DNA from: Chitinophagaceae bacterium
Lineage (GTDB): Bacteria; Bacteroidota; Bacteroidia; Chitinophagales; Chitinophagaceae
Assembly (NCBI GenBank): GCA_947447265.1
Contig: CANFKC010000028.1
Span: 1 to 64,000, forward strand
DNA length: 64,000 nt
Direction: 5' to 3'
The notes beneath the pieces were generated by a model. That model ran no database searches and was not told the DNA's origin. It worked only from the letters and a program-made list of their open reading frames with translations. The position numbers were made by a program, and so were the translations under genes. Numbering within the stretch: position 1 is the stretch's first letter; every line of letters begins with the position of its first letter. Shown here piece by piece: positions 33,655 through 42,834 of this stretch.

Positions 33655-33680
33655 ACTGAACTTAATATAGGTATAGGCAG

Positions 33681-33688
33681 TATCTTTG
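33681..33688 (+). promoter_or_regulatory. -7 box of mnmG, predicting a very short or absent leader
   Basis: TATCTTTG fits TAnnTTTG and ends four bases before the ATG at 33693. A -33 element is poor at the usual distance, where the ParB site lies. Confidence 0.55.
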
Positions 33689-33692
33689 CACC

Positions 33693-35561
33693 ATGTTTCC
33701 TGAATATGATGTTATAGTGGTTGGTGCCGGACATGCCGGTTGCGAAGCAGCAGCTGCCGCTGCAAATATGGGTTCAAAGGTATTATTGGTTACCATGAAT
33801 ATGCAGACCATCGCACAAATGAGTTGTAATCCAGCAATGGGAGGAATTGCCAAAGGCCAGATAGTGCGCGAAATAGATGCACTTGGTGGTTACAGTGGTA
33901 TTGTTTCAGACATGAGTACCATCCAGTTCAGGATGTTGAATAAGTCGAAAGGCCCCGGAATGTGGAGTCCACGATCACAAAACGACCGTACCCTGTTTGC
34001 CAATACCTGGAGGTTAATGCTCGAACAAACACCTAATGTTGATTTCTGGCAAGATATGGTGAGCGGACTTATCATTTCTGGTGGCGCGGCAAGGGGAATT
34101 ATTACCGGCATGGGCCAGAGAATTATGGGTAAAAGTGTAGTACTTACTAACGGCACCTTCCTGAATGGTGTTATCCATATCGGTGAAAAGCAGATAGGCG
34201 GTGGCAGAATGGGTGAAAAAGGAGCTACCGGTATTACCGAGCAATTGGTTGAAGTTGGTTTTGAAAGCGCCCGCCTGAAAACAGGAACTCCGCCAAGGGT
34301 AGATGGACGTAGCCTGGACTACAGCAAAATGGAGGAACAGCAGGGCGATGATGAAGTTGTGGGATTCTCTTACCTGCCAATAGAAAAAGTAAAACCACAA
34401 AACCAACGTTGCTGCTGGATAACTTATACCAGCCAGGCTGTTCATGATATACTGAAGACTGGGTTCGAACAATCGCCGATGTACCAGGGACGTATTAAAG
34501 GCAGCGGCCCAAGGTATTGCCCGAGTATAGAAGATAAGATAACCCGCTTTGCGGAAAAGGACAGGCACCAGTTGTTTGTGGAACCTGAGGGTTGGGATAC
34601 TGTAGAGATATACGTTAATGGTTTCAGTACTTCCCTGCCGGAAGATGTGCAGTATAAAGCACTGACAATGGTTCCTGGTTTCGAAAACTGTAAGTTCTTC
34701 AGGCCGGGTTACGCTATTGAGTATGACTACTTCCCCCCTACCCAACTTACCTCAACGCTGGAAACTAAGTTGGTAAAGAACCTTTTCTTTGCCGGACAAA
34801 TAAACGGAACTACCGGTTATGAAGAAGCGGCTTGCCAGGGATTGATGGCAGGAATAAATGCCAGCAGGGCTGTTGCCGAAAAAGAGCCGGTAATACTGAA
34901 GCGTAGTGACGCTTATATTGGTGTGCTGATTGATGACCTTATTAATAAAGGTACAGATGAGCCATACCGCATGTTTACCAGCCGTGCCGAATACCGCACC
35001 CTGTTGCGCCAGGATAATGCAGATATGCGCCTCACCCCATTAGGCCACTCCATTGGTCTGGCTTCTGATGAAAGGCTCAATCTTGTGCATCAGAAAGAGG
35101 CAGAAGTAAAACGCGTGAAGAAAGTACTTGCGGAAATACATGCCGAACCAGCAGACTATAACACCTTTCTGGGTGAGAACAATTCATCGCTGATTGTAGA
35201 AAAAACGAGGGCACATAAATTACTGTTGCGTCCGGGTATTGGTATTAAGGAAATGATGGAAGCCATTCCTGCATTGAAGGAACAAATTGGAGCAACTGAT
35301 GCGTTGATTCTGGAGCAGGTAGAAATACAGGTGAAGTACGATATCTATATTGAAAAGGAAAAAGAGCTGATCGCCAAGATGGCAAATCTTGAAGACCTGG
35401 CTATCCCTGAAACCTTCAATTATGATAAGCTGACGGCAATGTCAATAGAAGCGAGGCAAAAGCTGATGAAGATAAAACCACGCACATTGGGTCAGGCCAG
35501 CCGCATTAGCGGGGTTAACCCGAGTGATGTGCAGATACTACTGATATTTATGGGCAGGTAA
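33693..35561 (+). CDS. mnmG: tRNA uridine-5-carboxymethylaminomethyl modification enzyme, FAD subunit
   Basis: The 622-aa enzyme (older name gidA) works with MnmE to modify U34 of tRNAs. It has the FAD dinucleotide-binding motif VVGAGHAGCEAA at the N-terminus, the CNPAMGGIAKGQIVREIDAL signature, FLNGVIHIGEKQIGGGRMGE and the second signature LFFAGQINGTTGYEEAACQG. The C-terminal helical domain that binds MnmE and tRNA is complete. mnmG often lies near the chromosomal origin in bacteria, which fits the parS cluster directly in front of it. recX follows. Confidence 0.97.
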   Translation: MFPEYDVIVVGAGHAGCEAAAAAANMGSKVLLVTMNMQTIAQMSCNPAMGGIAKGQIVREIDALGGYSGIVSDMSTIQFRMLNKSKGPGMWSPRSQNDRTLFANTWRLMLEQTPNVDFWQDMVSGLIISGGAARGIITGMGQRIMGKSVVLTNGTFLNGVIHIGEKQIGGGRMGEKGATGITEQLVEVGFESARLKTGTPPRVDGRSLDYSKMEEQQGDDEVVGFSYLPIEKVKPQNQRCCWITYTSQAVHDILKTGFEQSPMYQGRIKGSGPRYCPSIEDKITRFAEKDRHQLFVEPEGWDTVEIYVNGFSTSLPEDVQYKALTMVPGFENCKFFRPGYAIEYDYFPPTQLTSTLETKLVKNLFFAGQINGTTGYEEAACQGLMAGINASRAVAEKEPVILKRSDAYIGVLIDDLINKGTDEPYRMFTSRAEYRTLLRQDNADMRLTPLGHSIGLASDERLNLVHQKEAEVKRVKKVLAEIHAEPADYNTFLGENNSSLIVEKTRAHKLLLRPGIGIKEMMEAIPALKEQIGATDALILEQVEIQVKYDIYIEKEKELIAKMANLEDLAIPETFNYDKLTAMSIEARQKLMKIKPRTLGQASRISGVNPSDVQILLIFMGR

Positions 35562-35586
35562 AACCGGCAACTATAACTGATTTTGC

Positions 35587-36036
35587 ATGGAGACATTAGC
35601 CGCCATAACCCGATACTGCCAGTACCAGGAACGATGCCACAGCGAGGTGCGCAATAAATTATATGAACTGGGTTGTTATACCCGCGAGGTAGATGACAAC
35701 ATTGCAACGCTCATAGAAGCCGGCCTGCTGAACGAAGAACGGTTTGCCCGCGCGTTTGCCCGGGGAAGGTTCCGCTTAAAGCAGTGGGGACGGGAAAAGA
35801 TAAAGTATGAATTGCGCATAAAAAAGGTATCAGATTATTGCATAAGAAAGGGCCTGAGTGAAATTGATGCCGAAGACTATGATGCAACGTTCAATAAGTT
35901 GTTTGATAAAAAACTCAGTGAACTGAAAGGAGAGCGGAGCAAGGCTACCCTGAAAAGTAAGGTATACCGCTTTCTTTCGCAAAAAGGATATGAGAAAGAT
36001 ATTATATTAGATAAAATTAAAACATCAATAGAATAA
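35587..36036 (+). CDS. recX: Regulatory protein RecX
   Basis: The 149-aa helical protein has three tandem three-helix repeats typical of RecX: ITRYCQYQERCHSEVRNKL, then LIEAGLLNEERFARAFARGR with FRLKQWGREKIKYELR, and a final VYRFLSQKGYEKDIILDKI. RecX limits RecA filament growth. It lies 25 bp after mnmG and far from any recA, as is usual in Bacteroidota. Cotranscription with mnmG is likely since no terminator separates them. Confidence 0.92.
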   Translation: METLAAITRYCQYQERCHSEVRNKLYELGCYTREVDDNIATLIEAGLLNEERFARAFARGRFRLKQWGREKIKYELRIKKVSDYCIRKGLSEIDAEDYDATFNKLFDKKLSELKGERSKATLKSKVYRFLSQKGYEKDIILDKIKTSIE

Positions 36037-36066
36037 AAAACCACCATACGATTTGACGAATATTGT

Positions 36067-36074
36067 TAGATTTG
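36067..36074 (+). promoter_or_regulatory. -7 box of apaG
   Basis: TAGATTTG fits TAnnTTTG, 19 bases before the ATG at 36094. The nearest TTTG upstream is too close to act as a -33 element, so only the -7 match supports it. Confidence 0.4.
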
Positions 36075-36093
36075 TATAACTAAAAAGCGCGGA

Positions 36094-36480
36094 ATGGTAC
36101 AGCAGATAACAGAAGGGATTAGTATAAAGGTGGAGTGCTTCTACCAGGCTGCACAATCGAGTACACTGACGGGTGAGTATATTTTCGCGTACAGAATTAC
36201 CATTGAAAATACATCGATGTACCCGGTGAAATTGCTGAGCCGCCATTGGCACATTATTGACAACAACGGAACAAAGCGCGAAGTGCAGGGCGAAGGTGTC
36301 GTGGGCAGGCAGCCAGTTATAGAGCCTGGCAATAGTTACCAATATACTTCGGCCGCGGGTTTACGCAGCGAGATAGGCAAAATGTATGGTACCTACCTTA
36401 TAGAAAACCTGTTCAATAAGCGCAAGCTTACCGTTGTAATACCGGAGTTTCAATTGATCGTTCCTTCAAAAATGAATTAA
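36094..36480 (+). CDS. apaG: ApaG domain protein
   Basis: The 128-aa protein is a single ApaG domain of the fibronectin-like beta-sandwich type: YIFAYRITIENTSMYPVKLL, SRHWHIIDNNGTKREVQGEG, VVGRQPVIEPGNSYQYTS and the final GTYLIENLF region. ApaG is linked to Co2+/Mg2+ efflux and diadenosine tetraphosphate metabolism in enterics, but its molecular activity is unsettled. It follows recX in the same direction and may have its own promoter (TAGATTTG). Confidence 0.93.
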   Translation: MVQQITEGISIKVECFYQAAQSSTLTGEYIFAYRITIENTSMYPVKLLSRHWHIIDNNGTKREVQGEGVVGRQPVIEPGNSYQYTSAAGLRSEIGKMYGTYLIENLFNKRKLTVVIPEFQLIVPSKMN

Positions 36481-36792
36481 GCCCCCTACCCTGGTTTGTT
36501 GGCGCAGCAGCAACACAAGTATAGGCGGTCGCTTTCCCTGTCTTATTTACCATTATAAGGCGCATTACGCGCTATTCATAGCATGGCCCCCCCAGTAAGT
36601 ATTGCAATGTTTTGCCGTTGCAATTCCAAGGTCTGTAATGGCATTTAACGGTATTAACGCTGCTCATGCCGGGAACATAGCCAATCAGCGGAGTATCAAT
36701 TATAGAGCGCTAATTACCGGAAATAAAATAAAAAGCAGAAAAATAAGCGGAGAAAATAAGAAAAATACGATATAATTGCACTTAATAAGTTG
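36481..36792. other. Intergenic region before the foldase gene
   Basis: The left part is GC-rich with no gene or clear hairpin. The right part becomes A-rich toward the promoter at 36789-36820. I see no small open frame with a credible start. Confidence 0.35.
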
Positions 36793-36820
36793 AAAAATCG
36801 CAATTTTTACTATAATTTTG
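36789..36820 (+). promoter_or_regulatory. Bacteroidota-type promoter of the PpiD/SurA-like foldase
   Basis: -33 GTTG (36789-36792), a 20-base spacer, then -7 TAATTTTG (36813-36820). The leader would be about 30 nt. Confidence 0.65.
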
Positions 36821-36856
36821 CCGTCCTTGATAAAAAAAATATAGAACCTAAATTAA

Positions 36857-39061
36857 ATGGCTGTAATACAAAAAATAAGAAACAAGTATGGGAAAATAGC
36901 GGGTGCGGTTATCGCAATTTCGCTGGTTAGCTTTATTGTATCTGATGCAAGAAATGGTAGTTTCGGAGGTTTATTTGGTGGTCATGATACCCATGTTATG
37001 ACTGTTGATGGTACTAAGATCGAATCGAAGGAATACGAGCAGAGGGTAAAAGAGTACGAGTTACTTACGCAAATATACAGCAACCGTGGCCCTATTACTG
37101 AAGAAGCAAGAGCCCAGATAAGGGAGCAGGTTTTACAGTCAGTTGCTTTCGAAACTGTTGTTGGAAAAATGTGCGACAAATTAGGCATCGATATTTCAGA
37201 GCAGGAAAAGAAAGACTTGTTCTACAGCCCTAACGCACACCAGCTCGTAAGAAATTTCAACTTCGAAGGTCAGCAGATATTCAACAATCCAGAAACAAAA
37301 CAATTCGATCCGGGACGTGTAAAAGGTTTTGAAGATGAACTTGCTAAGAATGGCCAGAAGATGGATCCATATGGTAAATTCACAGAACAATGGTCTGCTG
37401 TTAAAGCATACGTTTTGCGCATGAGCCGTATTGATAAGTTCAATGCCCTGATGAGTGCATCGGTTTACACACCGGGTTATGAAGCAAAATCAATTGCTGC
37501 TGATATGGCGCAGATGGCTTCTATCAGGTATGTAAAAGTTCCTTACAGCGCAATTCCTGATGGCGACATCAAAGTTAGCGACGACGATATTAAAGCTTAT
37601 ATGCAGAAGCATAAAGGTTTCTATGAGTTGGAGCAGGCTTCCCGCGGTTTAGAATATTTGTCTTTCGAAATACAACCTGCATCTGCTGATAGCGGAAGGG
37701 CTAAAGAAGCACTCGATCAGATGAAGGACGAGTTTATGAAAGCTAAAGACAACAAAACTTTCGTTGGTAATAAAACTGACGACATGGCTGTTTACTCTGA
37801 AGCTTATGTAAGCAAAAAGACTTTCGCTTCTCAGAACGCTGATACTATTATGGCTCAGTCTTCCGGCACCATTTATGGTCCTTACCTTGAAGCCGGTGGT
37901 TACAGGATAACTAAGATCGTTGATAAGAAAGTATTACCAGATAGCGCTAAGTGCCGCCACATCTTAATTAAAGTTAAAGATGGTGGTAAAGAAGTTTTAG
38001 CTGATGATCTTGCAAAGAAAAAAATTGACAGTATTGTAAGTGCAATTAACAGCGGTGCTAAATTTGACAGCATGGTTGCTAAATTCTCTGACGATGATGG
38101 CAGCAAGGCAACCAATGGCGAATACTGGTTCAACCTGCAACAGCGCCCACAGATTTCTAAAGAATTCGGTGATTTCATTTTCGAAGGATCTGTAGGAAAG
38201 AAAGGCACTGTAAAAGTTGATAACAGCAAGAACAATGGTTATGTTGGTTACCACTACATTGAAGTATTAGAGCAGAAAGGCGCTGCGCCAACTGTTCAGG
38301 TAGCTACAATTACCAAGAACTTACTACCAAGCGATAGCACAGTAAACGCTATCTATGGCAGGGCTAACGAATTCGCAGCAAAGAGCACAGACGCAGCAAC
38401 ATTTGATGCTAACGCAAAAACTTCAGGTACTGATAAAAGGGTAGCTGAGAACGTAAGGGAAAACAGTTTCAGCATTCAAGGTATTGGTAGTGCACGCGAA
38501 ATTATTAAGTGGGCATTCACGCATAAAGTAGGTGAAGTGTCAAGTGCACCTTTCCGCATTAACGACCAGCGTTATGTTGTTGCAAAAATTACCAGCATCG
38601 AAGAAAAAGGACTTATGCCAATAACTCCGGCTAACCGCCCTATGTTAGAGCAGAAAGTTAAAGAAGAGAAGAAAGCTGAAATGATCATCAACAAGTACAA
38701 AGGCGGAACACTGGAATCAATTGCGCAGGCAACTGCACAAGCTGTTGGCCAAAGCGATTCTGTTACCTTAGGTGGTGGTGTTATTCCGGGTATTGGTTAT
38801 GAGCCAAAAGTATCTGGTTATGCATTCAGTGCTGCTTTAGCGCCTAATGCAGTTTCTCCGGGCATCAAAAGCCAGGGCGGTGTATTCTTTATCAGCCTGA
38901 ACAACAGGACTACAAGGCCATCAAACCCTGCAACTGAGCAAATGGAAATTTTCCAGATGCGCAGGAACCAGGAGTCACAGGTAAGGAACTTTGTGGGCCA
39001 GGCATTACAACAAACTGTTACCAAAAAGGCTGACATTAAGTACAACATCAGTACTTTCTAA
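36857..39061 (+). CDS. PpiD/SurA-like membrane-anchored peptidyl-prolyl isomerase
   Basis: The 734-aa protein has one membrane helix at residues about 12-30 (GKIAGAVIAISLVSFIVSDA), then a SurA_N-type helical chaperone region (residues 45-240). A parvulin PpiC domain starts near residue 363 (KCRHILIKVKDGGKEVLADD, later AKFSDDDGSKATNGEYWFN). A second, more divergent parvulin-like segment may follow around 500-600. It is predicted to fold outer-membrane and secreted proteins at the periplasmic face of the inner membrane. It is monocistronic, with its own promoter and terminator. Confidence 0.92.
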   Translation: MAVIQKIRNKYGKIAGAVIAISLVSFIVSDARNGSFGGLFGGHDTHVMTVDGTKIESKEYEQRVKEYELLTQIYSNRGPITEEARAQIREQVLQSVAFETVVGKMCDKLGIDISEQEKKDLFYSPNAHQLVRNFNFEGQQIFNNPETKQFDPGRVKGFEDELAKNGQKMDPYGKFTEQWSAVKAYVLRMSRIDKFNALMSASVYTPGYEAKSIAADMAQMASIRYVKVPYSAIPDGDIKVSDDDIKAYMQKHKGFYELEQASRGLEYLSFEIQPASADSGRAKEALDQMKDEFMKAKDNKTFVGNKTDDMAVYSEAYVSKKTFASQNADTIMAQSSGTIYGPYLEAGGYRITKIVDKKVLPDSAKCRHILIKVKDGGKEVLADDLAKKKIDSIVSAINSGAKFDSMVAKFSDDDGSKATNGEYWFNLQQRPQISKEFGDFIFEGSVGKKGTVKVDNSKNNGYVGYHYIEVLEQKGAAPTVQVATITKNLLPSDSTVNAIYGRANEFAAKSTDAATFDANAKTSGTDKRVAENVRENSFSIQGIGSAREIIKWAFTHKVGEVSSAPFRINDQRYVVAKITSIEEKGLMPITPANRPMLEQKVKEEKKAEMIINKYKGGTLESIAQATAQAVGQSDSVTLGGGVIPGIGYEPKVSGYAFSAALAPNAVSPGIKSQGGVFFISLNNRTTRPSNPATEQMEIFQMRRNQESQVRNFVGQALQQTVTKKADIKYNISTF

Positions 39062-39083
39062 ACTTCCTTTCTTAATATTTTAC

Positions 39084-39116
39084 AAAAGCCACCCGAAAGG
39101 TGGCTTTTGTATTTTT
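39084..39116 (+). terminator. Terminator of the foldase gene
   Basis: AAAAGCCACC (39084-39093) pairs with GGTGGCTTTT (39099-39108) across CGAAA, followed by a T-rich tail. Confidence 0.9.
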
Positions 39117-39155
39117 AGGTTAAGAATAGGCACCTTCAATAAAAAAAATAACCTC

Positions 39156-39623
39156 ATGACTGATAACAATGCTTCAATATTTGATGAACTAAACCGCGAA
39201 CGATATTTTGACTATGCCACATTAGCACAGCGGCTGCTGAATGCGTTGATAGATGGTATTGTGATACTATTCATATGGATGATTGTTTACAATCTTATAG
39301 ATATCTGCACCATATTATTTTGGCGCAGAAAAGTTGGTGACCCGGCCCCTTTAGGCATCAGCTTTAAAACGGTATACCTTATAACGCTCCTATATTATTT
39401 TGCTATGGAAGCCACAACAAAGGGCCGCACAATTGGTAAATATATTACACGCACAATTGTTGTTGATGAAGATCTGTCGCCTGTTACAACTGCACAGGTG
39501 TTCAAGAGAAGTTGTTGCAGGTTAATACCATTTGAGGCATTATCTATGTTCAGCGGTATACCATGGCACGATAGCCTTTCGCGCACCACTGTCATTAAGA
39601 AAAAGAAGCGGACACTTGCATAG
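39156..39623 (+). CDS. RDD family membrane protein
   Basis: I use ATG 39156; a longer frame starts upstream inside the foldase gene and runs through its terminator. The product of 155 aa has the family pattern: ATLAQRLLNALIDGIVILFI (the 'Rl.A..iD' helix with R and D), two more helices, and EATTKGRTIGKYITRTIVVD, the conserved GxTxGK-like loop. RDD proteins are small inner-membrane proteins, some with Na+/H+ antiport activity and most unassigned. It is convergent with the aminopeptidase gene. Confidence 0.85.
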   Translation: MTDNNASIFDELNRERYFDYATLAQRLLNALIDGIVILFIWMIVYNLIDICTILFWRRKVGDPAPLGISFKTVYLITLLYYFAMEATTKGRTIGKYITRTIVVDEDLSPVTTAQVFKRSCCRLIPFEALSMFSGIPWHDSLSRTTVIKKKKRTLA

Positions 39624-39639
39624 TACAATGTCACAAGAA

Positions 39640-39672
39640 AAAATAACCCCCTTTGCTATCAGGCAAAGGGGG
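39640..39672 (-). terminator. Terminator of the aminopeptidase gene
   Basis: CCCCCTTTGC (39647-39656) pairs with GCAAAGGGGG (39663-39672). The minus-strand tail is TTATTTTTT. Confidence 0.85.
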
Positions 39673-39698
39673 CTTGTATATTATGTTGTTAGTAAAAA

Positions 39699-40988
39699 TC
39701 AGCGCTTCATTGCAGCTTCAATTTCTTCTACAGTAATCGGTATGTTCTTAAAGAGATCTTCATTGCCGTTTTTAGTGATCCAGATATTGTTTTCAATGCG
39801 GATACCCATTTTCTCTTCTTCAATGTAGATGCCTGGCTCAATAGTAAACATCATGCCCTCTTTTACAGCCTCGGTATAAGAACCAACATCATGAACAACC
39901 AGGCCCAGATGGTGACTTACGCCATGATAGAAATATTTACGGAATGCAGGGTTTTCAGGATCCTGGTTTTTGATATCAGCTTTGGTAATAAGGCCAATCT
40001 TTAATAATTGCTTTTCCATCTCCTCGTTAATGCTTTTCACATAATCGGGGAACAGTATGCCTGGTTTCAGTATTTTTTTGCCATGGTTATGCACTGCCAG
40101 GCAGGCATTGTAAACTTCTTTCTGGCGCTTGCTGAATTTGCCGTTTACAGGCACTGTGCGGGTAAGGTCAGCATTGTAGTTGCCATACTCCGCGCCAAAA
40201 TCCATCAGTATCAGTTCTCCATCCTTGCACTCTGCATTGTTTTCTTCATAGTGCAGCGTTCTTGCCCTGTCGCCGGATGCAATAATGCAGCCGTATGCAT
40301 GGCCCGTAGCCCTGTTGCGCAAAAACTCATGTGTAATTTCTGCTTCAATCTCATGTTCCCAAACGCCCGGCTTAATGAATTTTAAAACACGGTCGAAAGC
40401 TTTATGCGTAATGTCGATGGCGACTTTCGTTACATCAACTTCTTCTTTGGTTTTAATGCAGCGTACTTCTTTCATTATACGGGCTGCGCGGTCGTAGTTG
40501 TGTAAAGGGTATTTCCTCATTACATCTTGCACGAAAAACAGGTCGGTGCGTGGCAATTCAGTATCCAGGCGGTTATGTTCATTGCTGTTCAGGTATACCG
40601 TATCAGCGCTGTTCATCATTACCTGCAGCATGGTATCAAAACCATCCAGCCATTGCACATTCTTTATTCCTGATATTGCAGTAGCTTCATCTTTACGGAA
40701 TTTATGTCCAACCCATTTCTCAAGTAATTCGTTTGGCTTCAGTAATACCAATACCTCGCGTGCATTCTTATCCGGATTATCCGGGTACAGAATAACAATC
40801 GTCTTTTCCTGTACTATGCCTGAAAGCCACAGCACATCAGCATCAGGCTTATAGCCATAGGTGCCGTCGCCACTTTTAGGAAAAACCGGACTGCAAGGGA
40901 AGATGGCGACTGAATTCGGTTTCATTTTTTTAATGAACCGTTGCCTGTTCTGTTCGTATAATTTTGATGGAATTGGTAAGTATTTCAT
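39699..40988 (-). CDS. Xaa-Pro aminopeptidase (aminopeptidase P, M24B)
   Basis: The 429-aa enzyme has the aminopeptidase P N-terminal domain (VAIFPCSPVFPKSGDGTYGY, about residues 5-130) and the pita-bread M24 domain with metal ligands in LMDFGAEYGNYNADLTRTVP (two Asp), GVSHHLGLVVHDVG (His), FTIEPGIYIEEE (Glu) and GIRIENN (Glu). It removes N-terminal residues that precede proline and is probably cytoplasmic, as no signal peptide is seen. Length and all ligand motifs are normal for PepP-type enzymes. Confidence 0.93.
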   Translation of the reverse strand: MKYLPIPSKLYEQNRQRFIKKMKPNSVAIFPCSPVFPKSGDGTYGYKPDADVLWLSGIVQEKTIVILYPDNPDKNAREVLVLLKPNELLEKWVGHKFRKDEATAISGIKNVQWLDGFDTMLQVMMNSADTVYLNSNEHNRLDTELPRTDLFFVQDVMRKYPLHNYDRAARIMKEVRCIKTKEEVDVTKVAIDITHKAFDRVLKFIKPGVWEHEIEAEITHEFLRNRATGHAYGCIIASGDRARTLHYEENNAECKDGELILMDFGAEYGNYNADLTRTVPVNGKFSKRQKEVYNACLAVHNHGKKILKPGILFPDYVKSINEEMEKQLLKIGLITKADIKNQDPENPAFRKYFYHGVSHHLGLVVHDVGSYTEAVKEGMMFTIEPGIYIEEEKMGIRIENNIWITKNGNEDLFKNIPITVEEIEAAMKR

Positions 40989-41171
40989 GTGCTTGTATTG
41001 CTTGGAGTTTTTTGAAGGTCAGGAAAATAAATAAGGAACCGGCACGCTGTACAATTGTAAAGAAGTGTATAAGCCACAAACAAAAATAATAAAAAAAGGA
41101 ACACGTAATTTTAAAGGCTGTAATGCTACGCACACCATTTTTTTACCCAGCTATATTGTATTACCTTCACT

Positions 41172-42734
41172 ATGCCCAGTTTAAATTTTATGAGAAATAT
41201 AAAGCAAGTTAATTGTTGTATAGCCCTGCTGCATTTGCTGTTCTTTTCCGTTGTACCAGTTTTTGCGCAAACCTTCCCGCGTAACGGAGATAAATTGAAT
41301 TATACGCTTGTCGGTTTTCGATTACCGGATGCGCCCGGTACCGTTAGTTATGAAGTAGAAGTTGCAAGCGGTGATATTATTACGGAGCAAGACTTTAGCA
41401 AGCACATTATTTATAGCGTAAAGGCTTCCACTAACCATATTAAAGTTGGGCTGCCAGCATTTGGTGCACAGTATACCTGGAGGCCGGTGTATACCAACGG
41501 CAAAGGTGCAACAGTTAAAGGCGATCTGATTCATTTCAGTACGTTAACCTGTCCGAATGTTGATACTGGCATGTCGCATCTTAGAATTTTACAAAAGGCT
41601 TCGCGCTATGCCGGGGCTTATGTGTTTTCAGACTACACCAGAGTGCTGTATGATATGAAGGGTATGCCGGTATGGTTTATGCCCGAATTGCCGGGGCGCT
41701 CCAATACTAATATCTCGGTCAGAGATCTGAAACTGACAAAAGAAGGTACAATTACCTGCCTTGCGAATGACTGGCCTTATGAGATGGATTATAACGGTAA
41801 TATACTGTGGCAAGTGAGGAATATTCCTGATGATTACAACGCTAAAGAAAAATATCATCATGAATTTACGCGCCTTGCTGCTGGCAACTACATGCTACTG
41901 GGCACCGAAATGCTACGGTGCAAATTGAATGCGGACAAAGATAAACTCCCTACGCTTTGCGACAGCAGCGGCTGGACTGACGCACCGCAATCCGGTTACC
42001 GCAAAATGCCATTTGGCACCGTATTAGAATATAACAGCAGCAATGAATTGGTATGGAGATGGAGTTCATCTGCACTTTTCCGGGACAGTAGCCTCTATCC
42101 TTACCTTGGGCACGGCAAGCCGGGGTTCGAGATCCATTTAAATTCCTTTTACCTGGATAAGGCAGCTGGTGTATTATATGTGAGCAGTAAGCGCTACAGC
42201 GTTATCATTAAAATAAAATATCCCGAAGGCGACGTAATGGCCATTTACGGGAACAAAAATACCAGCGCTACCTTCGATCTTTTTTGCGACCAACATAGTA
42301 TAAAGCAAAATGCATCGGGCAAATTGTATGTATTCAATAACAATGAGTGCAATCCGGAAGCAGTGCCAACCGTTATGATGTTGGAAGAAGGGAAAACCGG
42401 TGGCCTGAAAAAGATATGGGAGCTTAAAACACCTGTTAAACCGATAAGCCGCCAGAGCGGGGACAAACACACGGCTACCAGCGGCGGCAATGTACAGGAA
42501 CTTACCGGCGGAGATATATTTGCTTCCTTAAGTTCGCCGTATGGCGACATGTTTATTGCCGGTAAAGATAAAAAGCTCGTCTGGCATGGTATACTGGAAC
42601 GCAAAACAGACACGGCTGGCCAATGGCAGCAACAAGCCCAGTATCGTGCTACGTTGGCGAATGATGCCGCAGCAATTGAAAAATTGTTATTTCGCGAGGC
42701 TTCTCCCCTGCCCCAATTGAATATGAAACCGTAA
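41172..42734 (+). CDS. Arylsulfotransferase (ASST)-like secreted protein
   Basis: The 520-aa protein has a signal peptide (LLHLLFFSVVPVFAQ); ATG 41190 (MRNIKQ) may be the better start. An N-terminal beta-sandwich (residues 30-125) precedes a six-bladed propeller with ASST-like elements: GAYVFSDYTRVLYDMKGMPV, ITCLANDWPYEMDYNGNIL, YHHEFTRLAAGNYMLLGTEM and a DQHSIKQNASGKLYVFNN blade. ASST enzymes move sulfate between phenols. The frame stops at 42734, but a T9SS sorting-domain tail continues in another frame to 42990, so the protein seems to have lost its surface-targeting signal by frameshift. Confidence 0.75.
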   Translation: MPSLNFMRNIKQVNCCIALLHLLFFSVVPVFAQTFPRNGDKLNYTLVGFRLPDAPGTVSYEVEVASGDIITEQDFSKHIIYSVKASTNHIKVGLPAFGAQYTWRPVYTNGKGATVKGDLIHFSTLTCPNVDTGMSHLRILQKASRYAGAYVFSDYTRVLYDMKGMPVWFMPELPGRSNTNISVRDLKLTKEGTITCLANDWPYEMDYNGNILWQVRNIPDDYNAKEKYHHEFTRLAAGNYMLLGTEMLRCKLNADKDKLPTLCDSSGWTDAPQSGYRKMPFGTVLEYNSSNELVWRWSSSALFRDSSLYPYLGHGKPGFEIHLNSFYLDKAAGVLYVSSKRYSVIIKIKYPEGDVMAIYGNKNTSATFDLFCDQHSIKQNASGKLYVFNNNECNPEAVPTVMMLEEGKTGGLKKIWELKTPVKPISRQSGDKHTATSGGNVQELTGGDIFASLSSPYGDMFIAGKDKKLVWHGILERKTDTAGQWQQQAQYRATLANDAAAIEKLLFREASPLPQLNMKP

Positions 42735-42834
42735 CGCCACTACAACTGCAGCCTGCAATATTTACACTGCCTGGAACGATGGGATAAACACGATACTTAA
42801 GGTATATTTTGCACGGACAAAAAATCTAACTGAT

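Larger units (their letters stand above)
32073..33692. other. 1.6-kb gene-free, T/G-rich parS region upstream of mnmG
   Basis: No convincing gene on either strand. The plus strand is strongly biased to T and G (32401-32460 has 28 T, 15 G, 11 C and 6 A). Plus-strand open frames here translate into Phe/Cys/Leu/Val-rich strings with no family likeness and are composition artefacts. Five parS-like palindromes lie in the right-hand part, plus a related GTTCC-CA-GGAAC palindrome at 32991-33002. I read this as a segregation (centromere) locus. Confidence 0.65.

Noticed and set aside
32148-33670. Series of plus-strand open frames of 60-105 codons before mnmG
   Set aside because: Their translations are Phe/Cys/Leu/Val-rich with no family likeness and overlap each other and the parS sites. 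They follow from the T/G bias of the strand.
32073-33692. Origin of replication within the parS region itself
   Set aside because: I searched for TTATCCACA-like boxes here and saw none, while a cluster exists at 22.3-22.6 kb.
38991-39155. 55-residue N-terminal extension of the RDD protein
   Set aside because: It would begin inside the foldase gene and cross its terminator hairpin; the family-like sequence begins after ATG 39156.
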